From Lysobacter alkalisoli (GTDB lineage Bacteria; Pseudomonadota; Gammaproteobacteria; Xanthomonadales; Xanthomonadaceae): a stretch of DNA of 64,000 nucleotides. Below are positions 36,347-43,930 of the stretch, piece after piece. Position numbers and translations under genes: made by a program. How positions within the stretch are numbered: the first letter of the stretch is position 1; every line of letters starts with the position of its first letter. The notes beneath the pieces were generated by a model, which was not told where the DNA came from, ran no database searches, and was given only the letters and a program-made list of their open reading frames with translations. The stretch covers positions 3,482,001-3,546,000 of the forward strand of contig NZ_CP041242.1 in the NCBI RefSeq assembly GCF_006547045.1, in the 5' to 3' direction.

Positions 36347-37044
36347 GGCCCTGCTTCCTCCATGGACAATGTGATGGTGAACAGATCCTCGTCACTCAAG
36401 GAGGACGCCATCTGCAAGCGATTCGGTTGACCGAATGCGATCGGTTCATCCAGCGTCGATTCTGGATGTCTTGGATAACTCGCTTTCAGGAAGTACTGCG
36501 GCTTCACCTCATCCGACCGGAGCTCTCTGCGCCCCAAGCTGGGAATAAATAGAGTTTCGCTCTTCGAACCCGTGGCCTTCAGTTGCACTTGTACCTGCAC
36601 CAGCTTCCACTGGCACATCCCTCGACCATGGTAATCCTCGTCGATCATGCCGTCTGCGAACACGGTCGCCGTGTACTCGTCTTCGGCAACCTTCTGCAGA
36701 TCGAACGGGATCGAACGGGTCGGTATCGGCGAGGTATGCCCGCCCGGATTATCCTTTGGGGGCGGCAAGCATTCCGGGTTGGTCACATCGAACTGCATGA
36801 AACCCTGTATCCAACCGAACCCCCCGGGCGCGTCGGCGATGCGCATCGTCAGCTGGTAGGTTTGCTGCGGATTGAGGTTCTCGCGGTACTCGGGCTTGGG
36901 TTTGTCGCTCATGGATGCACTGCACGCGGCCGTGGAAGACAGGAGAAGGACCGACAGCGCCGCTGCCCATCGGTTCCTGGACAACAAAACACCCACAGCG
37001 GCAAGCCGCTGCGGGTGTTGGAATTGTCTTTGCGGTTGACACAT
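36343..37044 (-). CDS. Lipoprotein, probable immunity protein for lipase effector 2
   Basis: About 233 residues, lipobox STAAC, body similar to the lipoprotein at 28694-29347 (KPEYRENLNPQQTYQLTM, CLPPPKDNPGGHTSPIP, GMIDEDYHGRGMCQWKL). The first ~20 residues (MCQPQRQFQHPQRLAAVGVLL) instead resemble the N-terminus of the unrelated lipoprotein at 26560-27243 and are followed by a second signal-like stretch SRNRWAAALSVLLLSSTAAC, so the 5' end looks chimeric. GGGACG precedes the ATG at 37044. It is coupled to the lipase by a 4-bp overlap. Confidence 0.72.
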   Translation of the reverse strand: MCQPQRQFQHPQRLAAVGVLLSRNRWAAALSVLLLSSTAACSASMSDKPKPEYRENLNPQQTYQLTMRIADAPGGFGWIQGFMQFDVTNPECLPPPKDNPGGHTSPIPTRSIPFDLQKVAEDEYTATVFADGMIDEDYHGRGMCQWKLVQVQVQLKATGSKSETLFIPSLGRRELRSDEVKPQYFLKASYPRHPESTLDEPIAFGQPNRLQMASSLSDEDLFTITLSMEEAGP

Positions 37045-37134
37045 ATCGCGTCCCATGCGCTTGGGTTGGTTCAAACTGGTACCGACTCGAATTTAGGCGA
37101 GAGGAATCAGCCGTTTACTGCTTAGTAGGACTAC

Positions 37135-37674
37135 TCAATATTTGTGGAAGACTGGCTCAGTACAAGCGGAATAGTAGACACGGCAGTTTGCGTCGGCTCC
37201 TTCTTCTTGCTCGCAATACCTTACAGCCTCTTCCCCTGCAGATTTTTCGGTGCCTGCGCTCGCGCCAAATATCCTTTCCGCCCCTAGTGCCATTGCGCCA
37301 CATTGATTGAAGTAGGTTGCTAGCACCTCACACGCGCCCCCCCCTTTCGATTTGCAATCGGCTAGTGCGCGGCTTTCAGCCTCTTCCTTGCTGCTCGCAC
37401 CAACAGCTACTCCCAACACACCACCTACTGGTGAAGGCGCTAACGCCCCCCAAGTCGTCTCCCACCAGCCAGTCGGCTGTGGGGACTGTTGCTGCATTTG
37501 CTCCTGCTGCATTTGCCGTTGCTGGGCCATATAGCCCTGCCGGTTCTGCTCGGCCACATGATTCCGGTTCTGGATCCGCTGCTGGTGCTGGTGGTACTGG
37601 TTGTTGTTCATCTGGGCCTGATTATTGCCAGTCACCAGCAGAAAACCCAGTATCCACAACGCCTTGAGTTTCAC
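37135..37674 (-). CDS. DUF4189-like secreted protein, copy 1 (in frame)
   Basis: A 179-residue protein: signal peptide MKLKALWILGFLLVTGNNQAQ, a Gln/Asn-rich segment (NNNQYHQHQQRIQNRN...), the conserved block PTGWWETTWGALAPSPVGGVLG, and a DUF4189-like C-terminal domain with repeated AEs/AL..C pattern ending CRVYYSACTEPVFHKY. The codons for KGGGAC are a run of eight G (37337-37344), which leaves the frame intact here. The function of the family is not known; position downstream of virB6 and a periplasmic signal suggest a T4SS-linked periplasmic or surface role. Preceded by a relic of the virB6 3' end. Confidence 0.75.
   Translation of the reverse strand: MKLKALWILGFLLVTGNNQAQMNNNQYHQHQQRIQNRNHVAEQNRQGYMAQQRQMQQEQMQQQSPQPTGWWETTWGALAPSPVGGVLGVAVGASSKEEAESRALADCKSKGGGACEVLATYFNQCGAMALGAERIFGASAGTEKSAGEEAVRYCEQEEGADANCRVYYSACTEPVFHKY
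37337..37344 (-). repeat. Poly-G tract (8 G), copy 1, in frame
   Basis: Encodes the Gly-Gly-Gly of KGGGAC. Frame intact with 8 G. Confidence 0.75.
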
Positions 37675-37692
37675 GACACTATCCTCCTTCCA

Positions 37693-37760
37693 CTAGCCGC
37701 GCCATAAGGTGTCGTCCTTCGGGGCGGCGGCGGTTGTGTTGTAGGCCCGCTCGGATGAGC
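37693..37760 (-). repeat. Relic of virB6 3' end upstream of copy 1
   Basis: The minus strand can be read GPTTQPPPP and, after a small shift, KDDTLWRG and stop, matching the intact VirB6 end GPTAQAPPPPPKDDTPRRG. It fills the gap before the copy 1 start. Confidence 0.6.
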
Positions 37761-37772
37761 CGTCTGATCTGC

Positions 37773-38286
37773 TCAGTATCTGTGGAAGACTGGTTCGGTG
37801 CAGGCGGAGTAGTAGACCTCACAATTTGTATCGCTAACTTGACACGCTTCAACCCCAATATCTTCTGCTATCTCTTTCGTTCTGGCCCTCGCGGTGCCTA
37901 AAAATTTATCGCCAACAATCAATACACCGCATTGATTGTCGTAGGTAATCAGAACTTGACACGCCCCCTCCCTTTGCTTTGCAGTCTGCCAGCGCAAGGC
38001 GCTCAGCTTCTTTCTCGCTTTTTGCACCAACCGCCGTACCTAGAACGCCGCCCACCGGCGAGGGTGCAATCGCCCCCCAAGTCGTCTCCCACCAGCCTGT
38101 CGGTTGCGGTGGCAGTGGCTGCTGCATCTGCTGCTGGCTGTTCATATAGCCTTGCCGGTTCTGCTCGGCTATATGGTTCTGGTTTTGGATCCGCTGCTGA
38201 TGCTGGTGGTACTGGTTGTTGTTCATCTGCGCCTGGACATTGCCAGCCCCCAGCAATCCAAAGATCAACACCAATTGGAGTTTCAT
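37773..38286 (-). pseudogene. DUF4189-like secreted protein, copy 2 (frame broken at G-rich tract)
   Basis: Signal peptide MKLQLVLIFGLLGAGNVQAQ, Gln/Asn-rich segment and PTGWWETTWGAIAPSPVGGVLG are intact up to CKAKGGG. At GGGAGGGGG (37964-37972) the frame shifts: the current frame gives a short tail and stops at 37906, while another frame continues as ACQVLITYDNQCGVLIVGD to VYYSACTEPVFHRY at 37773 without any stop. One extra G would rejoin the two parts into ~171 residues. The undamaged second half argues against old decay. Either phase-OFF, recent mutation or a homopolymer sequencing error. Confidence 0.7.
37964..37972 (-). repeat. G-rich tract (GGGAGGGGG), copy 2, out of frame
   Basis: Interrupted G run at the frame break. 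One more G restores KGGGAC. Confidence 0.7.
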
Positions 38287-38312
38287 TACTCAGCCCTCCT
38301 TACCACTGTTCA

Positions 38313-38372
38313 CTAGCCCCGCCTCGGAGTGTCGTCCGTCGGCGGTGGTGGCAGTGCATGTGTTGCAGGCCT
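38313..38372 (-). repeat. Relic of virB6 3' end upstream of copy 2
   Basis: Reads PATHALPPPPTDDTPRRG and stop on the minus strand, a diverged copy of the VirB6 C-terminus. Confidence 0.65.
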
Positions 38373-38374
38373 AC

Positions 38375-38909
38375 TTAATACCTGTGGAAGACTGGCTCAG
38401 TACAAGCGGAATAATAGACGCGGCAACTAGAGCCGTCACCGTTAGCAGCAGCGCAATCTTTCATGCCATCGGCTGTTGCCTCTTCAATTGATGCCGCACC
38501 ATACATTCGGAAAGTATTTGCGCCTAGTACTGCAACAGCACACTGATTGTGGTAGGCGAAATTGCTCTCACACCCCCCCACCCTTGGCTTTACAATCACT
38601 AAGAGCAATCTGTTTCGCTTCTGATTCATTAGATGCGCCAAGGGCTGTTCCCAACGCCCCCCCTGTCTCCGAAGTTGCAATCGCACCCCAGGTTGTCTCC
38701 CACCAGCCAGTCGGCTGTGGGGACTGTTGCTGCATTTGCTCCTGCTGCATTTGCCGTTGCTGGGCCATATAGCCCTGCCGGTTCTGCTCGGCCACATGAT
38801 TCCGGTTCTGGATCCGCTGCTGGTGCTGGTGGTACTGGTTGTTGTTCATCTGGGCATGAGCACTGCCTACCATCAGCAAACCCAAGATCAATATTGTCGG
38901 GAGTTTCAT
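38375..38909 (-). pseudogene. DUF4189-like secreted protein, copy 3 (frame broken at poly-G tract)
   Basis: Begins MKLPTILILGLLMVGSAHAQ (shared with copy 6), then the Gln/Asn-rich part and PTGWWETTWGAIATSETGGALG up to CKAKGGGV and a stop at 38568. A run of seven G (38573-38579) is the break point. In the other frame the protein continues as CESNFAYHNQCAVAVLGAN through to CRVYYSACTEPVFHRY at 38375, open all the way. Six or nine G would give one ~177-residue protein. Same interpretation as copy 2. Confidence 0.7.
38573..38579 (-). repeat. Poly-G tract (7 G), copy 3, out of frame
   Basis: In frame with 6 or 9 G; seven are present. Confidence 0.72.
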
Positions 38910-38935
38910 CACGCTACCTCCTTACCACCATCCGT

Positions 38936-39007
38936 TAGCCGCGCCGCGGGGTGTCGTCCTTCGGCGGTGGTGGCGGTGCTTGCGCTGTAGGCCCGCTCGC
39001 CTGAGTC
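38936..39007 (-). repeat. Exact protein-level copy of virB6 3' end upstream of copy 3
   Basis: The minus strand encodes TQASGPTAQAPPPPPKDDTPRRG-stop in one frame, with every residue the same as the C-terminus of the intact VirB6. This is the best-preserved of the six spacer relics and defines the 5' part of the amplification unit. Confidence 0.8.
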
Positions 39008-39018
39008 CTCTAATCTGC

Positions 39019-39552
39019 TCAGTATCTGTGGAAGACTGGTTCAGTGCAGGCGGAATAGTAGACACTGCAGTTAGAGTCACCGCGATCTTCACACAACTTT
39101 ATTCCGAACTCAGATGCTTTCGATACGGAGCCAGCGCCCACAATGTGATAGTTAGCTTGGCCGAGAACCATAGCTCCACATTGGTTGTGATAAGCAAACT
39201 CAACCTCGCACCCCCCCCCTCCTTTCGCCTTGCAATCCTCTAGCGCAAGCTGCTCAGCCTCTTCCTTGCTGCTCGCACCAACAGCTACTCCCAACACACC
39301 ACCTACTGGTGAAGGCGCTAACGCCCCCCAAGTCGTCTCCCACCAGCCAGTCGGCTGTGGGGACTGTTGCTGCATTTGCTCCTGCTGCGTTTGCCGTTGC
39401 TGGGCCATATAGCCCTGCCGGTTCTGCTCGGCCACATGATTCTGGTTCTGGATCCGCTGCTGGTGCTGGTGGTACTGGTTGTTGTTCATCTGGGCCTGAT
39501 TATTGCCAGTCACCAGCAGAAAACCCAGTATCCACAACGCCTTGAGTTTCAC
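39019..39552 (-). CDS. DUF4189-like secreted protein, copy 4 (in frame)
   Basis: A 177-residue protein. The first half is almost identical to copy 1 (MKLKALWILGFLLVTGNNQAQ, Gln/Asn-rich segment, GALAPSPVGGVLGVAVGASSKEEAE). The second half differs: CEVEFAYHNQCGAMVLGQANYH and NCSVYYSACTEPVFHRY. A G run of nine (39211-39219) after GGA codes for GGG in frame. The mosaic of near-identical first halves and variable second halves suggests recombination among the copies. Secreted; function unknown. Confidence 0.75.
   Translation of the reverse strand: MKLKALWILGFLLVTGNNQAQMNNNQYHQHQQRIQNQNHVAEQNRQGYMAQQRQTQQEQMQQQSPQPTGWWETTWGALAPSPVGGVLGVAVGASSKEEAEQLALEDCKAKGGGGCEVEFAYHNQCGAMVLGQANYHIVGAGSVSKASEFGIKLCEDRGDSNCSVYYSACTEPVFHRY
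39211..39219 (-). repeat. Poly-G tract (9 G), copy 4, in frame
   Basis: Longest tract in an intact copy; 9 G keep KGGGGCEVEF in frame. Confidence 0.75.
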
Positions 39553-39570
39553 GACACTATCCTCCTTCCA

Positions 39571-39640
39571 CTAGCCGCGCCGCGGTGTCGGGTCCTTCGG
39601 CGGCGGCGGCGGTTGTGTTGTAGGCCCGCTCGGATGAGCC
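39571..39640 (-). repeat. Relic of virB6 3' end upstream of copy 4
   Basis: Reads GPTTQPPPPPKDPTPRRG and stop, close to the intact VirB6 C-terminus. Confidence 0.7.
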
Positions 39641-39651
39641 GTCTGATCTGC

Positions 39652-40160
39652 TCAGTATCTGTGGAAGACTGGTTCGGTGCAGGCGGAGTAGTAGACCTCA
39701 CAATTCGAATCATACTTTTCACAGTACTTGATCCCCGCTTCCGCAGCACTTTCAGGTGTACCGGCGCTAGAAGTGAAATGTTTATTGTCGCCAATGACCA
39801 TCACGCCACACTGGTTGTAATAGGCGATTCCAACCTTGCACGCCCCCCCCCTTTGGCTTCACAGTCTTTCAATGCAAGACGTTCAGCCTCTTTCTTGCTT
39901 TTTGCACCAACTGCTGCGCCGACTACTCCTCCGACCGGTGAAGGCGCAATCGCCCCCCAAGTGGTCTCCCAATACCCGGTCGGCTGTGGCGGTTGCTGCA
40001 TCTGCTGCTGGCTGTTCATATACCCTTGCCGGTGCTGCTCAGCCCTATGATTCTGGTTCTGGATCCGCTGCTGATTCTGGTGGTGCTGATTGTTGTTCAT
40101 CTGAGCCTGGACGTTTCCGGTGAACAGCAAACCCAGGATCATCACTACTTGCAGTTTCAT
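39652..40160 (-). pseudogene. DUF4189-like secreted protein, copy 5 (frame broken at poly-G tract)
   Basis: Signal peptide MKLQVVMILGLLFTGNVQAQ, Gln/Asn-rich segment, PTGYWETTWGAIAPSPVGGVVG, then a break at nine G (39843-39851). The current frame ends soon after as RARLESPITTSVA. In the other frame I can read CKVGIAYYNQCGVMVIGDN through EAGIKYCEKYDSNCEVYYSACT to EPVFHRY at 39652 with no stop. Ten or seven G would restore ~170 residues. The intact distal frame supports a recent or reversible change. Confidence 0.7.
39843..39851 (-). repeat. Poly-G tract (9 G), copy 5, out of frame
   Basis: In frame with 10 or 7 G. Confidence 0.72.
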
Positions 40161-40187
40161 CACGCAACCCTCCTTACCACTGTCCAC

Positions 40188-40255
40188 TTAGCCACGCAGC
40201 CGGGTGTCTTTCCATGGCGGCGGCGGTGCTTGTGTTCTAGGCCCGCCCGGCTGAG
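40188..40255 (-). repeat. Relic of virB6 3' end upstream of copy 5
   Basis: Reads GGPRTQAPPPPWKDTRLRG and stop on the minus strand; a diverged VirB6 C-terminus. Confidence 0.6.
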
Positions 40256-40280
40256 CTTTCGGTGAATGCGGCCCATCGGG

Positions 40281-40768
40281 TCATCCCCGATCATGAGGTG
40301 GCGCATCCCGTCGGATCGAGTCGCCCGATACGGGTTGGCCTGCCAAAGGTTGTTGTTGGTATGGGGCGGGCGGCGTTCGGAATTCGCCCGACGAAACTTG
40401 ATCTCTACTGCCCGATGTATTGGCGGCACTCAACTGCTGCGGATACTCCCCACCCGGTCCACCACCCGAGTACGACCCGCGCTGCGGTTGACCTTGCGAC
40501 AGGTGCGGGCCAATGGTCGCGTACGCCATGAACTGACCCAATGAGCCCTGGAAGAAGTTCGCCGCCATTGGCGGGACCGTCAGCAGCAGCATGGTCAGGA
40601 TCAGGCCCATGCCACCGCTTTGTATCGCGCGACTGCCGTAACCGACCGCATCGCCGTTCAACAACAGCGTGCTGATCGCATTCGACGCCCACATGCCCAT
40701 AGCGACGTCGGTCACCATCTTCAATGCGATCGAGGTCATCGCGCTCAGCACCGCAAGACTGAACCTGG
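40281..40768 (-). pseudogene. virB6 fragment (3' part) joined to a DUF4189 5' end
   Basis: The frame reads FSLAVLSAMTSIALKMVTDVAMGMWASNAISTLLL...MAANFFQGSLGQFMAYATIGPHL, nearly identical to the last third of VirB6 (from about residue 240), then a diverged Gly/Pro/Gln-rich tail ending RRDAPPHDRG. At ~40765 it is fused, out of frame, to the 5' part of another DUF4189-like gene. No start codon of its own is obvious. This is a larger remnant of the unit that also left short virB6 tails in the other spacers. Confidence 0.75.
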
Positions 40769-41029
40769 CGAAGGTGCTAACGCTCCCCTCGTCTTTTCCC
40801 AATACCCCGTCGGTCGCGGAGGTTGCTGTGGCTGTTGCTGCGACTGCTGAGGTTGTGACTTCCAATAGCAAAACGGCGTGGGCGCCATCCCGGGCCCGCC
40901 CGGCTGTACTCCCGCCTGGACTTCATTGGGCCCAGGGCCGGCGCCGCAGACATGCGGGGACTGCGCTTGCGCCTGAACGACACCGCTCATACCCAGTAGA
41001 CCAACTACCAACAGCACCTTGAGACTCAT
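40745..41029 (-). pseudogene. DUF4189-like gene, 5' fragment (truncated by recombination)
   Basis: Starts MSLKVLLVVGLLGMSGVVQAQ, a signal peptide, then HVCGAGPGPNEVQAG and GMAPTPFCYW, the usual N-terminus of DUF4189 proteins in Xanthomonads, followed by a Gln-rich stretch and PRPTGYWEKTRGALAPSPG. There it enters the virB6 fragment out of frame and stops after SVLRC. It lacks the C-terminal domain. Its N-terminal region differs from the six other copies, which have the NNNQYHQHQQ segment instead, so it may be the ancestral type. Confidence 0.68.
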
Positions 41030-41047
41030 GGCACAACCCACCTTCCA

Positions 41048-41107
41048 CTATCCACGCCGCGGGGTGTCGTCCGTTGGCGGTGGTGGCAGTGCATGTGTTG
41101 TAGGCCT
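41048..41107 (-). repeat. Relic of virB6 3' end upstream of the truncated DUF4189 copy
   Basis: Reads RPTTHALPPPPTDDTPRRG and stop on the minus strand. Confidence 0.65.
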
Positions 41108-41109
41108 AC

Positions 41110-41631
41110 TTAATACCTGTGAAAGACTGGCTCAGTACAAGCGGAATAGTAGACACGGCAGCTAGTATCTTCTTTCTCGCACAACTCAATTCCATATTCC
41201 TCTGCGTCCCTGATACTTCCAGCACTTGCGGTTCTGTATATATTGTCACCAAGTATCATTACTGCACACTGGTTGTAATAAGCAAGACGCACCTCGCACG
41301 CCCCTCCCCCTTTTGCTTTACAGTCTTCCAACGCGGAGCGTTCAGCTTCTTCCTTGCTACTCGCACCAACGGCTGTTCCCAATACGCCGCCTACTGGCGA
41401 GGGTGCAATCGCGCCCCAAGTGGTTTCCCACCAACCAGTCGGCTCTGGCGGCTGCGGTGACTGTTGTTGCATTTGCTGCTGCTGAGTCATATAGCCCTGC
41501 CGATGCTGCTCGGCCATATGGCTGCGGTTCTGGATCTGCTGTTGATGTCGGTGGTATTGGTTGTTGTTCATCTGGGCATGAGCACTGCCTACCATCAGCA
41601 AACCCAAGATCAATATTGTCGGGAGTTTCAT
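41110..41631 (-). CDS. DUF4189-like secreted protein, copy 6 (in frame, adjacent to virB6)
   Basis: A 173-residue protein with signal peptide MKLPTILILGLLMVGSAHAQ, a Gln-rich segment, PTGWWETTWGAIAPSPVGGVLG and a C-terminal domain CEVRLAYYNQCAVMILGDN ... CRVYYSACTEPVFHRY. The Gly codons are GGGGGAGGGG (41301-41310); the A interruption should make slippage rarer, and the frame is intact. It is the copy directly after the intact virB6, with GGAGG in the short spacer, so it is probably the best-expressed and most stable member. Function unknown. Confidence 0.78.
   Translation of the reverse strand: MKLPTILILGLLMVGSAHAQMNNNQYHRHQQQIQNRSHMAEQHRQGYMTQQQQMQQQSPQPPEPTGWWETTWGAIAPSPVGGVLGTAVGASSKEEAERSALEDCKAKGGGACEVRLAYYNQCAVMILGDNIYRTASAGSIRDAEEYGIELCEKEDTSCRVYYSACTEPVFHRY
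41301..41310 (-). repeat. Interrupted G-rich tract (GGGGGAGGGG), copy 6, in frame
   Basis: Same position as the uninterrupted runs in other copies; the single A breaks the homopolymer. Confidence 0.7.
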
Positions 41632-41656
41632 CACGCTACCTCCTTACCACTATCCG

Positions 41657-43012
41657 TTAGCCGCGCCGCGGGGTGTCGTCCTTCGGCGGTGGTGGCGGTG
41701 CTTGTGCTGTAGGCCCGCTCGCCTGAGTCGTGGGTGAATTCGAGGCATAGTGTCGATCCACCTGTGGACTGGAACCTGGCCCGCCACTGCGATCCACTGT
41801 ACGCACCAGATCATCCTGCAGTGAAGAATAGCCGCCTGTGGCGGAGCCGGCCGAGTGGGTCGGGGTCGCGGCGTAAGCCCCACGGAAATCCCCTGCTTGC
41901 CTACTGCCATCATCCTGTGCGCGAGCATTCAAAGTTCCAGGCTGCTGCGGCGAGTACCCGCCCCCATATCCACCACCACCCGGGCCACCGCCCGAGTACG
42001 CCCCCATCTGCGGCTGACCCGTTTGCAGGTGCGGGCCCATCGTGGCGTACGCCATGAACTGACCCAGCGAGCCCTGGAAGAAGTTCGCCGCCATCGGTGG
42101 CACCGTCAGCAGCAGCATGGTCAGGATCAGGCCCATCCCGCCGCTCTGCATCGCGCGGCTGCCAAAACCGGCCGGCTCGCCGCCCAACAACAGCGTGTTG
42201 ATCGCGTCAGACGCCCACATCCCGATCGCCACGTCCGTCACCATCTTCAGTGCGATCGACGTCATCGCGCTCAGCACCGCAAGACTGAACATCGTCCCGA
42301 TTCCGTACAGCAGCCACCTCTGGAACAGACTCTTGGTCGAGTTGAACAGCAGGCACAGGATGAAGATCGGGCCCAGGCCGATGAACAGCGCCATCGCCAC
42401 CTGGTACATCAGCAGCAGCGCGCCGGCCACCAGCGCCGGGCCGCCGGTGCCGGCCCCGATCATCATCGCCGCCCGCTCCTTCTCCCGCGACGCGTCCAGG
42501 TCGCCCCCGGTCTCCAGCACGTCCAGGCTCGACATCGCCGCCTGCATCCAGCCCAGGTTGCTGTCGATCTCGTCCTCCGGCGAGCCTTCCTCGCCGGTGA
42601 TCACCCAGTGGATCCCATCCTTCATGTCCGTGGTCACGTAGCGCGTGATCGGCTCGTCGAAGCTCCCGAACGAGATCGCCGCCGTCACGATCAGCACCGC
42701 GCGCAGCGTGTTGACCGTCAACTGCATCATCGAATCGCGCATCTGCCCGGTCATGACCCGGTAGCCCTGCACAAACACCCACAGCGTCAGCAGCGCCAGC
42801 GCCACCAGCTGCACCATCTGCATCACACGGCCGATCACGCCATCGCGGAATACACCGATGTCGTGGGACAGGCGGTCCAGCACAAACTTGAAGAACACGA
42901 AGTCACCGACATCGTCGATGATCGCCTTCGGTTGCAGCCAGCTCCATAACTCCTGGCCGAACAGGCCGGAGAGTATTTCGAATCCCTGCAATGTCATTTT
43001 TACTGTTTCCAT
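41657..43012 (-). CDS. virB6: T4SS inner-membrane protein VirB6
   Basis: About 451 residues with multiple hydrophobic spans (for example MQMVQLVALALLTLWVFVQGYR, ALLLMYQVAMALFIGLGPIFILCLLF, MGLILTMLLLTVPPMAANFF), the polytopic component of the inner-membrane channel. The conserved central VirB6/TrbL region is present; the C-terminal ~130 residues are Gly/Gln/Pro-rich and end APPPPPKDDTPRRG. A start at about 43012 (METVKMTLQ) or a GTG one codon upstream are both possible. It is the last virB gene; three partial copies elsewhere in the window and six short 3' relics derive from it. Confidence 0.9.
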   Translation of the reverse strand: METVKMTLQGFEILSGLFGQELWSWLQPKAIIDDVGDFVFFKFVLDRLSHDIGVFRDGVIGRVMQMVQLVALALLTLWVFVQGYRVMTGQMRDSMMQLTVNTLRAVLIVTAAISFGSFDEPITRYVTTDMKDGIHWVITGEEGSPEDEIDSNLGWMQAAMSSLDVLETGGDLDASREKERAAMMIGAGTGGPALVAGALLLMYQVAMALFIGLGPIFILCLLFNSTKSLFQRWLLYGIGTMFSLAVLSAMTSIALKMVTDVAIGMWASDAINTLLLGGEPAGFGSRAMQSGGMGLILTMLLLTVPPMAANFFQGSLGQFMAYATMGPHLQTGQPQMGAYSGGGPGGGGYGGGYSPQQPGTLNARAQDDGSRQAGDFRGAYAATPTHSAGSATGGYSSLQDDLVRTVDRSGGPGSSPQVDRHYASNSPTTQASGPTAQAPPPPPKDDTPRRG

Positions 43013-43073
43013 CACTGAAGCCCGCCCCCGGGTGACATGGCGGCACGCCTATCGTGCCCACGCCTTGCAGACA

Positions 43074-43874
43074 TCAATCCCTGCATTTGCTGCCGCTTGT
43101 GCCGCACAGCGCCGTCTTCATCGTCGCCACGTTGACGATCTTCGACGGCAGGCCGGAATGGCCACGCATGGCCGCCCGTGTCAGGGTGCCCTGGGCGGAT
43201 TCCAGCGCATTGATATATTTTTCGTAGGCCTGCATCAGCGCCTGGAATTCCTCATGGGACTGGGCCATCCCGGCCCCGACCTGGCTGAATTCCGCGCTAT
43301 AGGTGGTCATGTCACCCTGTGTCTTGCCACTGCCGATGAAACGGTCGCCGGCCGCAATGAGGTCCGCCTTCATCTGCGGCATGGTTTTCTGTAGGTAGTC
43401 CACCGTATCGTTGAGCTGCCGGTTGCGCATCTGCTGAATCAACGCGCAGACCTCGTATCGCTGCTGCTGCACGTCGCCTCGCAGGTCGACCTGGAACATC
43501 CGGCCCAGCACGCCGGCGCTGCCGCCCCCGTAACGCGGACCACAGCGCTCCTCCACATATTCGTCATCTTCCACCTTCCTCATCGGGACCGCATCGGGCA
43601 AGTTGTACGAGGCGCGCACCTGGTTGGCCGAGGACAGGAAGCTGTTGTACTGCTGCATGAACTGCTGATACTCCTTCAACCACTGCCTTCCCTGCTCTCC
43701 CCAGCGAGTGGCCTCCTTGGTGAACTCGGCCAGTTGCGTTTTGACATGCAGCGTATCGTTCACTATCCACTGCGCGGCGGCATTGCCCGAGGCCAGCAGT
43801 CCCGCCATTGCCAGAGCCAGCAGGGCAAGCCGTTGTTTGACGATGGGCCGGCGGGTTTGGGTCATGTTGTTCAT
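43074..43874 (-). CDS. virB5: T4SS minor pilin VirB5
   Basis: About 266 residues with signal peptide MNNMTQTRRPIVKQRLALLALAMAGLLASGNAAAQ, followed by a helical protein with FTKEATRWGEQGRQWLKEYQQFMQQYNSF, typical of VirB5 adhesin-like pilus-tip proteins. Several cysteines are present near the middle and C-terminus. The start at 43874 was chosen because AGGAG lies 10 bases before it and it yields a standard signal peptide; an ATG at 43934 overlapping the virB4 stop is less likely. It lies between virB4 and virB6 as in Xanthomonas. Confidence 0.88.
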   Translation of the reverse strand: MNNMTQTRRPIVKQRLALLALAMAGLLASGNAAAQWIVNDTLHVKTQLAEFTKEATRWGEQGRQWLKEYQQFMQQYNSFLSSANQVRASYNLPDAVPMRKVEDDEYVEERCGPRYGGGSAGVLGRMFQVDLRGDVQQQRYEVCALIQQMRNRQLNDTVDYLQKTMPQMKADLIAAGDRFIGSGKTQGDMTTYSAEFSQVGAGMAQSHEEFQALMQAYEKYINALESAQGTLTRAAMRGHSGLPSKIVNVATMKTALCGTSGSKCRD

Positions 43875-43930
43875 GGACGTGCTCCTGCTGGTTTTTTTGC
43901 GGTAACTGTTCGACCGTCTGTTGAAAGCCA

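Noticed and set aside
40281-40871. A full-length 196-residue gene covering the virB6 3' fragment
   Set aside because: Its first ~40 residues are an out-of-frame reading of a DUF4189 5' end, and no own start signal is seen; treated as a recombinant pseudogene.
37135-41631. Regular repeat array that might be read as CRISPR or a satellite
   Set aside because: Repeat units are ~600-bp protein-coding copies with coding spacers derived from virB6, not short direct repeats with unique spacers.
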